Positions 33,530-45,884 of a stretch of DNA of 64,000 bases are shown one piece after another. The DNA is taken from positions 29,599,522 through 29,663,521 of the forward strand of contig CM073527.1 of NCBI GenBank assembly GCA_037074615.1, given 5' to 3'. The position numbers were made by a program, and so were the translations under genes. The stretch is from Leucaena leucocephala (taxonomy: Eukaryota; Streptophyta; Magnoliopsida; Fabales; Fabaceae). Every line of letters begins with the position of its first letter. Within the stretch, counting starts at the first letter, position 1. The notes under the pieces are model-generated. The model worked only from the letters and a program-made list of their open reading frames with translations, searched no databases and was not told the origin of the DNA.

Positions 33530-36192
33530 ATGACGAAAATAGAGAACAAGCAGGTCATATTTAAAAATTTCATAGAACGAGCTCCTTGGGAGACTGATCT
33601 GGAACTCACAGTTTCAAAAATCGAGCAGAAGGCTCCTTTAGGATCAGGAGCTCTTCTAGTTAAGAATCTCTACCTCTCTTGCGACCCTTACATGCGGGGT
33701 CGCATGCGTGATTTCCGCGGATCTTACATTCCGCCCTTTGTTCCTGGTCAGGTATGTCTTTCTTCCTACAATTTCTCTCAAGACTCTTCTGTTTACTAAA
33801 TCCATTTTACTGTTATCTATGATTTTAATTACTGGGATCTAAAACCGACATATATTCGCGGCAAATGTTATTTTCTTTGAAGGATGCATCCAATAATCGT
33901 GCTTCTCAATTCGCCCGCTCCATATACGAGTTTTAAATTTTGGCATACTAATTGCAAACTTATCTCTAATTCCGGTACCATTTCCGCAAGCTGCGATGAG
34001 TTGGAAAAAAAATCAAAATGCTTGTTCGTCTGGTACTTGAAAAATACGTCGCAGTTTTCGATTTCAATATTATACTCCTGTAAGGTTTTCAATTGAATTC
34101 GGGAATGGTTTTGCATTCCTCCACAGTCGACACCGTTGGTTATAAGCATCTAGCATGTGCAGTACGCAGCACCAAACTAACTAAAGAAAAATAAAGATAC
34201 CATTTTGCTTTAGGAAGTTACAAGTAGAATAATTACATTGAGAAGTTCTGTGTCTTTCAAGGAGCCAGGAGTTATTTCCTCATGAAATAGTAAACAGAAG
34301 GATACGTAGTAATGAGATTTTGAGGACAAGCAAAAGCAGCCTAGGATATTGTTACTCTCTCCTTGAAATTTTCCAATGATAAACTTCTTTATCGTTGTCT
34401 TTGGACCTTCTACAGCAGTCTGCTTAGAGTTGTCTGCTGTCGGCTACGATATAATTACTTAGAATATAGCTTTTCTTTTTGGGGAATTTTGGTCCGCTAA
34501 TTACTCTGTGTTAATGTATTTTGTTGAAGGCAGTTGAAGGATTCGGTGTATCTAAAGTTGTACATTCTGATGATCCAAATTTCAAGCCTGGTGATTTGAT
34601 TTCGGGGTTGACCGGCTGGGAAGAGTACAGTTTGGTAAAAAAGACTGAGCAGTTGAGAAAAATTCAGCTAGATGATATTCCTCTCTCGTACCATGTTGGT
34701 CTTCTTGGTATGGCGCTCCTCGGGTTTAATATAAATTGCTGCCTTATAATCCTTACGGATTCTTTTGCAAATAGATGCCTTTGGATGTACAATTTCCCTA
34801 CCTTTCATTATATGCATATGCATGCACGCATGTGTATTCTACTTTATTCTGGTTTTATTCTTATAAACCGCTGAATCAACTAATGATATATTGCTTCAGT
34901 CTATCTTTTCACCTTTAAAATAAATTTTAATTGGCCATCCAAGAATGAATTTTTGGCGTTGGTCAAGACGAGCCTAAGTTAATATCTAAGTTCTTGAAGT
35001 TTTTAAGCCTTCTTTTTGTAAAGTCATTGATTCGTGGGGCTAAACAATTTAGCATTGAATATTCTTTTCTTTTTTCCTTGTTTTTTAAGGAATACAAGTT
35101 GACTGATTCAGATTTGCTTGTGGGTGCAATTAATCTATTTTATAGTGGCATTAAGACCTTGAATACCCTCTTTTTCTTGCTGAGCAGCATTTCTTTTTTC
35201 TTGATGGAGGTAGACAATATAGTCCCATCATCTGTACTTGTTCTATAATTTCACTTAGATGTCATCATCAGGTGATCCAGTTGACAAGTTTTGGTAACTA
35301 GTGTACCTGCCATTTCATCTTTTCAATTATGTAGGCATGCCAGGTTTCACCGCTTATGCAGGATTCTATGAGGTCTGCTCCCCCAGCAGAGGAGAGCATG
35401 TTTATGTATCAGCAGCTTCAGGTGCAGTCGGGCAACTTGTAGGCCAACTTGCTAAGTTGCATGGGTGCTATGTCGTTGGAAGTGCTGGCTCAAACCAAAA
35501 GGTCAGTTTCGCTAATTATTCTTTGAATCGATATACTTCTTTCCCCCCATCATGTTCTAAATAATATATTATTCCGTTTAATGTCTGATTAGGTCGATCT
35601 TCTGAAAAATAAACTTGGGTTCGACGAAGCATTTAACTACAAAGAAGAGCAAGACTTGGATGCAGCTTTAAAAAGGTGAATTAAAAAGTGATGATGAAAA
35701 TTTCTTCCGCACCATAGAAAAGAAATAATGTTCCTTACACAAGCAATTTTAAATAGTTTCCACCCTGAAAACTGAAGGACATGCCTTTTGTTTTATTTGG
35801 CCGCCTGACACAGGTATTTCCCACAAGGCATTGATATATACTTTGATAATGTGGGTGGCGAAATGCTTGATGCAGCTCTCGTTAACATGAGAATTCACGG
35901 TAGGATTGCCGTTTGTGGGATGGTGTCTCAGAATAGCCTCTCTGATCCCAAGGGTATTCACAATTTGTTCAATCTTATAGCGAGGCGCGTCAGGATGCAG
36001 GGTTTTCTGCAAAGTGATTACTTGCACTTGTACCCAAGCTTTTTGGGACATGTCATAAGTTACTACAAACAGGGCAAGATTGTGTACGTTGAAGATGTAA
36101 GTGAAGGTCTGGATAGTGCTCCTGCTGCTCTCGCTGGACTTTTTTCTGGCAAGAATGTTGGTAAGCAAGTCATTCGTGTTGCCCATGAATGA
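33530..36192 (+). CDS. AER: NADP-dependent 2-alkenal reductase (zinc-free MDR), 5 exons, 342 aa
   Basis: Reduces the C=C bond of reactive 2-alkenals such as lipid-peroxide-derived aldehydes, using NADPH; cytosolic detoxification. Coding exons: 33530-33751, 34530-34707, 35335-35501, 35593-35675, 35814-36192. All are GT–AG, phases agree, and 1029 nt gives 342 aa, close to the usual family length of about 345. Visible motifs are YLSCDPYMRGRMRD in the N-terminal GroES-like part, VEGFGVSKV, MPGFTAYAGFYEVCSPSRG, the nucleotide-binding AASGAVGQLVGQLAKLHGC, GSAGSNQKV, GIDIYFDNVGGEMLDAAL and GRIAVCGMVSQ. No structural-zinc cysteine cluster is present, as expected for this leukotriene-B4-dehydrogenase-like branch. 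The start at 33530 is the first ATG of the conserved MTKIENKQV opening. It appears intact. The family is also annotated as P1/zeta-crystallin-like or double-bond reductase, so the exact substrate is inferred. Confidence 0.95.
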
Positions 36193-37639
36193 TTTAACGG
36201 TGGTTTTCTTTCTTCATTCGCAAAAGATAAGAAAAGCAGAAGCCATGTTCTGACTTTGGAGTATCGGAACCGACCTGGTCTGCCAAAAAATTCAAGAGGG
36301 CATTTCACTTCCTTTCTCTTGCCGGGGAAAATGTTATATTTTTCACTGAACTGTTCTGCGTTATGTTGTTTGATTCCATGTATTAGTTACCAAAATTTCT
36401 TAGTGTTTAGGGTACGCCCTTATACTCCTAAGCTCAATCAGCTAGAAAACATCCGTTCAAAATAGTGTGGATGCTTGCATTTAAAACAGGCAATAGAAGA
36501 ATGTTAGCAAGAGAGCTAAGTGTGTATTTGGATTAACAATTTGAAATTTGGGTTAAAGTTAGGTACTGCAACTTAATTTATGCTTGGATATTTTTTTTCA
36601 CAAAATTAGCTTGTCAAATTGATAGTTGAAGCATGTTTAAATGGTGCAATTCAAAAGCATATCTAAAATTGTTTCTACTAAAAATGGCATGGTATTTATG
36701 TTATATTTATCTGTATATAATTTGATCTCTTTAAAAACAATACAAATATTAAAATTTAAAATTAAACAAAAAAATTATTAAAAATAACGTAAATATTGAA
36801 AATGATGAGTTTTTAATTCAATAATGACTCGATTCTACAATTATGATTGAGTAATCATCTAGTCATTTTATGTGACAAAAAGGCAATCTCCAGCTCTCAT
36901 CACATCATCTAGACTCATCTCATCTCTTTTCTCACTACTGATCCATCTGCTTTCGTTCAAGCCAGTGGGAATACATCCGTGAGGTCAACAAATTTCAGAT
37001 TCTAAAACTAATGAAAACATTGATGTACATACATAGAATTGCAATGGGTTCACTTTGCCAATGATATAAATATAAGTGAGACATGATTTAGGGATTTTTG
37101 GAGTGGGGATCGGGATTTTTAATATTTTAGTCTATCTTTTTCCCCTAACAAAATTGTGTGCTAATTTTAATAATGACTAAAATTAGACTCAAGTATAGCA
37201 CAACTTTTTCTTTGCAGAAGGAAGTTCGTACATACTTAAAAAATATACGAATTAGAATATAAAAATCTACACAATTAAATTCCCTAAAAAAATATATATA
37301 TTTATATATAAAAAATTATACAGAATTAGAATACTTCTCAAAAAACCTGCGCAACATTTTGAAACCCCGGCAAGCACCATAAAAGATCAAACATCGGATT
37401 TTTCTTGTTTATAATAAAAAAAAATCAAAATCAAATTCTTTCAAGTCTTATCATTTCTGTACTTGTCCTTCACGCCATTTACAATTTCTAATCTGAATCA
37501 CTAAGTCTTCAGCACTAAAATTGCATATTCATCGTTCACCGAATAATCGTATTAATTAAAAAGGAGGGGGAGGGGGAGATTTGGGGTGTGTTGGGGGGGG
37601 GGGGGGGGGAGAGTCTTGAACCTCCCATGAAATCAAGCC
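36193..37639. other. Spacer between convergent genes
   Basis: Holds the 3' flanks of the alkenal reductase (from the left) and the Rab gene (from the right). It is AT-rich with no supported gene. A run of 17 G lies at 37593-37609, about 30 bp beyond the Rab stop codon, in its presumed 3' UTR. Confidence 0.6.
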
Positions 37640-40600
37640 TTAGGACGAGCAACAACCCTTCTTCGGCTCCACAACTGCTTCTGAGTTCTCTTCCCCTTCT
37701 AGAACAACAGTCTTTCCATTCCCAACGACAGCGTCATCTTGTTTCTCCAGCTCTTGAGATTTCATAACCTTCCGACTTAAAATGTTGTAAATCTCCTTCA
37801 CAACTGTCTGGAAAGCAGCAGTTACGTTCGATGAATCAAGGGCTGATGTCTCCATGAAAAACAAACCCTCCGCCTCAGCTAACGCCTTGCCTTCAGCGGT
37901 AGACACCTCCCTGGCATCCTTGAGGTCTGACTTGTTCCCAACAAGTATTGTGACAACATTCATATCAGAATGAGCTGTTAAATAATAGACAAGCCCCCTT
38001 AATCCTCTTCATCACATCAAAAACTCAAATACTGTGAGAAAATCTTTTTTAAGCCCGCAAAAGAACAAACAAGTGACCCATAATGAGCCAATAACAAAGA
38101 ACCAGACGATTATTCCATAATCAATACTACACCATTGTATTACAAGTTTTATAGATATGCAAGTAAAAACATAAACGAATAAGGAGACAAGCAACAAAGA
38201 TGCAAAGTTGGAGCAGTTACTGACATAAGGTTGGGGACCATGGCTATATATGGATGGCTTTCGTAGTTTTGTAGTTGGAGTTTTTGCCATAATCAGAAGT
38301 GAATTCTTCGATTCCTTCTCCCTCAACCCTATCTATCTATTTCTATCTTCTCTATTGTCTCTTCTATCTTTTATTTTCTCTACCATCTCTCTGCCCCTTT
38401 TCTTTGTAACAATAGCTATCAGGGCTGCCTTCTTTATATTTGGACTGTGGGAAATGGATACAAAGCAGCTTTAGATCTTAGCAGGGGAGGAACTCTGAAG
38501 AAAGGAAGGCTATGCATGACACCATGAGGGGAATACTGCTCATGGTGAAAGAAGTGTGGGACGCCTATGGCTGAAGAGAATCCGCGACTCTGAGTAGTCA
38601 ACTTGCTTTGATACTAGTACTTTAGTTACACAATCGTCTTTTTGGATCAAGCCATCATATCATAGAAGTTAAAAAACAAAAAAAAATCTCCTCTCTCAAG
38701 ATCTTCTCATGGAGATGAGTATAAGGTATCAGCATCTACAACTTGTGAGATACGGTGGTTGCTATTACTAATTTACACGTCCCTCTCTCACCCTTCACTA
38801 ATATAATCTATCAGCACAACAAATAGCAGCCAATCCTAGCTTTCATGAAAGGACAAAGCATGTAGAGAATAAATGACACTTGGCTAGAGAGAAGTTGCAA
38901 GCTAAGGTTGTTTATCTGCTTCCTCTCGGCTCATTTGATAAGCCAGCAGATAGAAATACTAAACCTTTGGCACTTGGTTCCTTTCATTCACTTGCATCCA
39001 AGCTGAGTATGATTGATATACATGCTCAAACTTCCCTTTCTTTCCCTCGCACCAACAAACACCACATCAAATTCTCAGATACGTCGTGGGATCTGCAGGA
39101 AAAGGGTTTGTATTTTCCATCAAGGTCTGACTTATGGATGAAGGGATTCAGTGACCTTAAATGGGCAAACTTACATTGACTTCAGGAGGTGGGCTGAGTT
39201 TTGCGTTTTTTGCATCAAGCCCTCATATAATGAAAGTCAAATGAACAGTCTACTGTCTCAAGATCTTCTTCAGAAGCTGAGCATAAGCCATTAACATTCA
39301 GAGCTTGTGAGATACAGTTCTTGCTCCATCTTCTCGCTGATTTACATATGTCACTCACTCTCACCTTGTCCTTCTCTACTGTGATAATCAATCGAGCAGC
39401 ACTATAAATTGCAAGCAATCTTACCTTTCATATATAGAGATTGACTGCCACTTGGTTAAGGTGAAATAGCAAGCTAGGGTTGTTCATCTACTCTCTCTCA
39501 GCTCATCTGATCAGCTGGCAGATACACACACACACACCAAGCCCTTTCTGGTCCCTTTCATTCACTTATATCTAGGCTAAGTAGGATTGGTGTGGAGAAC
39601 AAGTTATAGGTGTTTAGATCAGTTAGTGGTTAGTAATATTGTTCAGCTGATGTTCTGTGTGTGTGTGAGTGTGACCAATAAAGCTAAGCTAGTTTTTCTC
39701 TTCCATATGCTTCTTTTATCAAGTTTTGCTATTTGGCTATCAATGAAGTTGCGAGGAAAACTTTTGGCTCAAACTGAGGAGTTAAAAAGAAAGGACAATA
39801 GAGTTGCATATTGAAGGTCTTGATGTTAGTGAGACTTGTGACTTCCTAATTGCATAAATGTTTGACAACATTGTATCAATAATAAATATTTTGACAAGTT
39901 AAGAATCTGCTAAAGTAAAAACCTAACAAAAACTATACATAAAACTGAAGAGATTTCATAAAGGCTCTCTTTCACTTTATTTTACAGAGACAATTAGGAC
40001 ACTGGATTTAATATAAATTTGTATATGGAGTGATCTACTTTATTCTTTTTTTCAGAAAAAAAAAATTGACTTGAAGGAATGAAGGGAAAAAAAATGAAGC
40101 ATGGGTCTTATTGTTCCTATTCGCCAGTACATTTTACTCACTTGGTTTTGATCAAAGCTCGCTAATTATGCCCAAAATCTTTTAAGAGCTGGTTAGATGT
40201 GCTGAATGGATTTATTATATACCTTTATTGATAAAGTAACACCAGAACCCCATTTTAACGTTGTGCTGGTGATTCCACTATAATTGAATAAAAAATAATA
40301 ATAGCTAAATAGCGACAAAGGCTTAACAAAAGTGATAACTGCAATTCTTACTGTGAAGTTCATTAAGCCATCTGCCAATGCTATCAAATGTTTGGCGCCT
40401 GCTAATATCATACACCAGAAGTGCTCCAACTGCACCCCTATAATATGCAGATGTAACAGCTCTGAACCTCTCTTGCCCAGCTGTGTCCCAAATTTGTGCT
40501 TTAATTTCCTTTCCATTGATATCCATCTTTTGAGTTTGGAACTCTACTCCTATAGTCGACTTTGAGTTAGAATAAAACTCATCCCTGGCAAATCTGGCAA

Positions 40601-40691
40601 GCAAATTTGATTTCCCAACAGCTGAATCACCAATTAAAACAATCTTGAAAAGGTAATCCTCATTTTTCTCTTCCTCATTATAAGAAGCCAT
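37640..40691 (-). CDS. RABA5A: RABA5a-like Rab GTPase, 2 exons, 224 aa
   Basis: Small GTPase of the plant RABA (Rab11-related) family, which directs post-Golgi and endosomal vesicle traffic. Exon 1 is 40691-40352 and exon 2 is 37974-37640; 340+335 nt, with a phase-1 junction giving ELHTHSDMNVV. Motifs: G1 GDSAVGKS (21-28), switch I STIGVEF (45-51), G3 WDTAGQE (68-74), G4 GNKSDL, G5 ETSAL. The protein ends PKKGCCSS, a double-cysteine geranylgeranylation site. The body matches RABA5a closely (SKSTIGVEFQTQKMDINGKE, YDISRRQTF). All nucleotide-binding residues are present, so it looks functional. The single 2.4 kb intron splits the gene at the usual Rab11 position and contains a diverged direct duplication. 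Confidence 0.95.
38643..39593. repeat. Diverged direct duplication inside the RABA5 intron
   Basis: Two copies at about 38643-39022 and 39219-39593 share, in order, ATCAAGCC.TCATAT, CTCTCAAGATCTTCT, GAGCATAAG-like, CTTGTGAGATAC, GCTCATTTGATAAGCC / GCTCATCTGATCAGCT and CCTTTCATTCACTT. Spacing within the two copies is similar. No coding frame spans them. The origin (local duplication or two insertions of one element) is open. Confidence 0.75.
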
Positions 40692-43600
40692 CAGCCAGTC
40701 CTAGGAGTTGCCAGTGTGTGGAAACAATCAACAATACATAATCATTATGGACTTTAGCCTCCCCAGCTATACTGTCACCTAGCATGAGAAAAAGGAATTA
40801 GAGAATCACGCCATAACGTCAATTAAACTTTGCCATAATGTATGACAGGTTAACATAATAAAAACAAATGGAGCCTTACACTCTCTCTCTCTCTCTCTCT
40901 CTCTCTCTAATTTCATTCTTTTGGCAGATAGTTCAAGAGCCATGTTTCAAGCAGGAAGAAATATGGTTTCCTTCAGTGTTATTGTTATATAATAAAAATA
41001 AGGAGAGAGAAACAGAGGAAACACTGAATCAGAGACAGGGACAGGGAGATGAAGAGCGAAACAGGGAGAACTCAATCCATTATTATATCACTCATAAGCC
41101 TGATTACAATAACTTCCTTATGCCTTTCATAGACACTAACCAACAAACTCCTAACTACCCATTAACCCCTAAACTAACTCTTATTCACTTATTACATATC
41201 AGCTATCTTCATCCCTCCTCTCTCTAGAATAAAGATGATGAAAGAGTGATTGCAGCTTGATGCCCATGAGGCCTCTTTGGCACTTTACCCCCTAGGGTTG
41301 GTTTATGGAATAACATGAAGGATGACCATCATTGTAAAATTTTACTTGTTAAGATAGAATTCATCAGAAGAACCAGGAAATTTTGAGTCATTCAGCTTAA
41401 ATTTCTTTGAAAAACCGTGTTCATCACCACCACCATCACCAACATCATCATTTTTCACTTTGAATCTTGACTAAACCTATTAAAAGGAAATATATAAATT
41501 ATTCTTTACTTTCTAAGAAATTAAGTCAAGCTATAGGGGCAACAGTGCCATAAATTGTACTGAAGATTATGTTGAAACAAATTGTCCAAGTTGAGATTAA
41601 AAGTAATTTGGCTAGCAAACAGGCACATCCCACAACCAAAATATGGATGGATAAGTGATTGATGAAATAGCAAGCTTGGTGCAAAAAACGGCAGGGAAGT
41701 AGAAGAAAGGTAAAGATAATTAGAACTTTCCTGAGATGAATTTCTATAATATTACATCTATAGGTGCTTTTAAGGTTATCTTTGGTAGAATTTTTTAAAT
41801 AGATATTGATTGATAACAATGCAGAAGGAGGTGAAATCAGCAAATATCAATACCTCAACCTCCTTCTATCCTTGTCTTCCCCTTGTATCCTCCCATTGTA
41901 GCATACCCTCCACTCTGACTTTATTACTCAAACCCAATTAATAAGTAAAAAATGGTTGCGACCATTCTTACCAAGAGATGAATAATGACGTGACATTCTT
42001 TCATCACACAAAAGGTTTAAGCCTAAAACTTAAAGCATTGAATAAGAAGTTATCAGCAATCCTATATCAGTTATTCCACTAAGTGGGGTTCGTTATGTAG
42101 ATTACACGATGCCATTCTATTCTATCAATAATAAAATCTTTGGTATATTGTTAACCAAAAGATCCAAAGCCTATATTTTTATAGATGTTCACAAACCCGA
42201 ATAAAGGAAAAGGGTTGTGTTAGGCCCTTGACAACCAACACAAAACTCTGTTGAATCTCACATGAATATGGACAATAAACAGTTATCTAAGACAAAATGG
42301 TTTAAATTTCAGTTGACATATGCACAGTACTTTAGATTAAGATTAATATTATCATCCTATACAAGTAAGAAGATATATAGAAGACAAAAATTTGAGCAGG
42401 AAATGTGGTTTACTAATCAACTTTATATCTGATCTTGTACTACTAGAGCTGTAGAGGGCAAGGGCATATATAAATTGTTTATCGTCGAGTATGTTTAATC
42501 AATATTAGCATCATGGTCATGATCCATGATCCCTCTTTTGGAACCCATTTGATCTCCTTATAATTACTGAGGTTTACCATCATATTCCCTGTCTTGACAC
42601 ACACATGCATTTGCACGCTCGCATGTAATGGCTGCATTTACCAAAAAGTAAAAGAGCAAATTCCCAAAAAGATGAAGAAAGCACTTTAAAGATTATGACA
42701 GTTGTGACCACCTTTTTGTGACAAATAACCACATTATTTTTACTTTTTTTAATAAATTTTCATTGTTATTCATTTATCTATTCACTTTTCATAACAGAAG
42801 AGATATTACAAGGACCCAAGTTTGAGAAAACAGAAAAGGATAAGATATCCTCCAAAGCAAAGACGCAAAAAATCATAGAACAAAGTCATCAATATGATAA
42901 GCTCTCTGATCCTTTTTTATATTTGACTATTTGTCAGATAGAAACTACCCTAGAGACCATGGTCCATAGCCTAAACATGAAAGACCAACCATAAAAATGA
43001 TCATGTTCCATGTCATCTATTTGAGGGGTGAGGATAACTCTTGTAGATATAAGCAATGGCCTGAGCCAGACATACTAAAGGGCAGCTTAGAAAGCACTAA
43101 GGACTGCAATATGGAAACATAACCACTTATTACGACAAAAGAAAGTAACGTTCAAGAATTTTATTATTCTGCATTCTTTAACGAATTATCCTGATCAAAC
43201 TGATCATCATATAACATTTTGAGACAAGCCAATGACTATTAACAAACTACAACTCCTTTGGAATCTTCCTGAGCACTTGATGAAATTGCAGAAAGCTGAA
43301 CATTCTCCACAATGACAATAAACCTCCTTTGTCAAAGAAGTTTTCAGTGAATGGAATGACCCACATCTAAATCATCAGACTTGTCTTTTTTATTACCATG
43401 CCACAGAATTTACATTCTCCTGAATGCCAACGCCTAACTGATCAATAAATGAAGAAAATAAAGGGCAATCTGTAAAGTCAAAGTATGAGGTATAATGACA
43501 GATAAAGATATAAACTTCTATTGCTATGGAGTAGAATTTAGAATATAATTGCAAATCAATATTCATTTCTGATTTTCTGTCCACTGAGAGCACTCATCTG

Positions 43601-44560
43601 CAGAATTCTTATGTTAATCCATAATTATTATCAGCTACTAATGACAACAAGCAATGTAACCTATGAAGATCAAACTTCAAATTTTTCAGTCCGAGTCAGA
43701 TATTTGATAACACAACAGACAATCAAGACAAAACCTATGGTCGCTGTCAAATAAATAAAGCATGGTAACTATAACTCAAATAGGCATCCCAAGCATATAG
43801 ATGCTCCTTTTTAAGCTACCCATATGGTCTTAAAAGTGAGTGTAGATCATTATGAAGCTAAAGATAACTTCGATACTCTTCTAACGTTTGGGCAAGTTTC
43901 AGAAATATATAAGACCAATCCAGTATAAAGCCTAACTAAACATTGCCAAAGCAGTCGTATCCAAAAAAAAAAAAAAGGCCAAGGGTTAACCAGATAAACA
44001 AGCATCGAAACAATTGGCCACGATACTAAGGTTCTATTATAGAAGGAAAAGAATAAAAACATCGAAATATTACATGTTCTCACAACAAGCTAAGGGAGTA
44101 TTGAACAGATCAATATCAATATAAAAAGATAAATCCAGTTAAGTTTGCAATGTGAACTGAGATTTCACCCTATTTATCGAAATTGCATGAGAAACGTAGT
44201 CAAATTTAGAGGATATATCCAACGTAGAAGAAAAATGTAAATTTGTACCTCTTAAATTGATACAATGACCGATAGGGTGGCATGCCTAATAACAGGAACA
44301 CGGGCGCATAGGGATTGCCTGGGAGAATTGGGTAAAATCAGCCAAAGCCAAGGCGATGAAAACAGCAACGCCCGGGGATGTGAATATAAACAAAAGGGAC
44401 AAGGTGTTCGCTAGGGGCTGCAGGGTGCCTTCAAGTTTCAGCATTTGCGATTGCAGGCTATTTGTTTTTTTGTTTTTTTTTTGGTATAGCAATTTTTAAA
44501 ATGGGGTTGGGAGGACAGGTCGAAATCTCACTCCACGAACAATTGCAGGCTACTGTACAA
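40692..44560. other. Upstream region of the RABA5 gene and intergenic DNA
   Basis: Moderately AT-rich with no supported gene. A CT microsatellite lies at 40880-40908. A 5' UTR exon of the Rab gene could lie upstream, but nothing in the sequence settles that. The overlapping short open frames lack family likeness. Confidence 0.5.
40880..40908. repeat. (CT)n microsatellite
   Basis: About 14 CT units upstream of the Rab gene start codon; on the gene's strand this is a GA repeat, a common feature of plant 5' leaders and core promoters. Confidence 0.95.
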
Positions 44561-44567
44561 ATATGAG

Positions 44568-45115
44568 TATATTTGGATAAAAATTAAAAAAATGAGTTAT
44601 AAAAAAAACATATGTTTTAGATAATTTTTAAAAAATGACTTTTAAGAAAAAGTTTATAAAAAAATAATTTCTAAATAAATAAGTATTTGGATATATATTA
44701 TTAAAATAGTTTTTATAACTAAAAAATTAATAAAAGGTATATGATTTTATTAAAAATATGAGAGAGTAGAGAAGATATAGTATATAAGAGAAAGGAGAGA
44801 AAAGAAATAATATATAATAGAGATGATAAAAGAGAGATGAGAGAAGAAAAAGTGCGGAGAAAAGAGATAAGAGATAGGAGATAAAAGAGTGTGTAAGAAA
44901 AAATAAAAATAAAATATTAATTAGATAGTTTATAATCTCTTTTACTATTTTAGAAATTATTCTTAATAGTTTATCTAAAGTTTTTATTTTAAACTATAAT
45001 TTTATTTAAAAATCTTTTTAGATAAATATAATTATTTATTTTATTTTTTTAAAATTAAAATTTAAGTTGAGAACTTTTTAAAATTTTAATTTAAGGAATA
45101 TATCATAATTGTAAT
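44568..45115. mobile_element. MITE-like element copy
   Basis: Starts near TATTTGGATAAAAAT and carries the shared blocks TAAATAAGTATTTGGATA, TATGAGAGAGTAGAGAAG and ATAGTTTATAATCTCTTTTACTAT, then a TTTAAACTATAATTT end region. Non-coding and more diverged than the copies near 57 kb. Confidence 0.6.
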
Positions 45116-45840
45116 TTTAATTGCTGAAACACTCCTGTAGAGCTATAGCAACAGGCAACAGAACGTCATTGCAACAGTTTTATTTTTTTTTTCAAATTTT
45201 TTTGGTATAGCTAAAAAAAATAGCAATAGTTTTTTTTTTTTACTTTTCTTTGGTGTAATAATAGTTTTGATTTTGTTGGTATAATAATAGTTAACAATTT
45301 AACATATCTAAAATTCCAATCCAAATTAAAAAATAATATAAAAATGAAAAATCTGTTTTATATATCTATGAAATATAAAAGAGATATGGATTAGTTAACA
45401 ATGGGTTAATTTGGAGGCATTCTCTTATCAATTTTTTTTATTTATCCACTAATATTAGGACTCTACTAATGATTCATTAATCCAATTTATAAGAATATTG
45501 ATTCATGATAGAAAAATATCGATATATTCAAATAATTATTGCGATTATATACTTATAGTTTAAATATAAGACTACTAATTAAATTAGAATAACTTTTGTC
45601 TAATTTATGTTTATACTAAAAAATATAATACTGTTTTGAGTAGATAATAAAATAAGGTGATCTTTTATAAGATGAAAAATTAAGATTGAGTGTGTATAAA
45701 TTGAAATAATTTTGGAATAATTTTGTTAACATTTTCAATATCATTAATAGTGTACAAAATTTTAATTCTAGTATATTACGAAATGGGACACAGTTTTCAT
45801 CACATCAACAATTGAACTCGCAACCTTACCTTAAGATAGT

Positions 45841-45884
<44 letters not shown>

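Noticed and set aside
37593..37609. 17-G run as a terminator or regulatory element of the Rab gene
   Set aside because: Plant genes do not use such terminators; best described as a homopolymer run.
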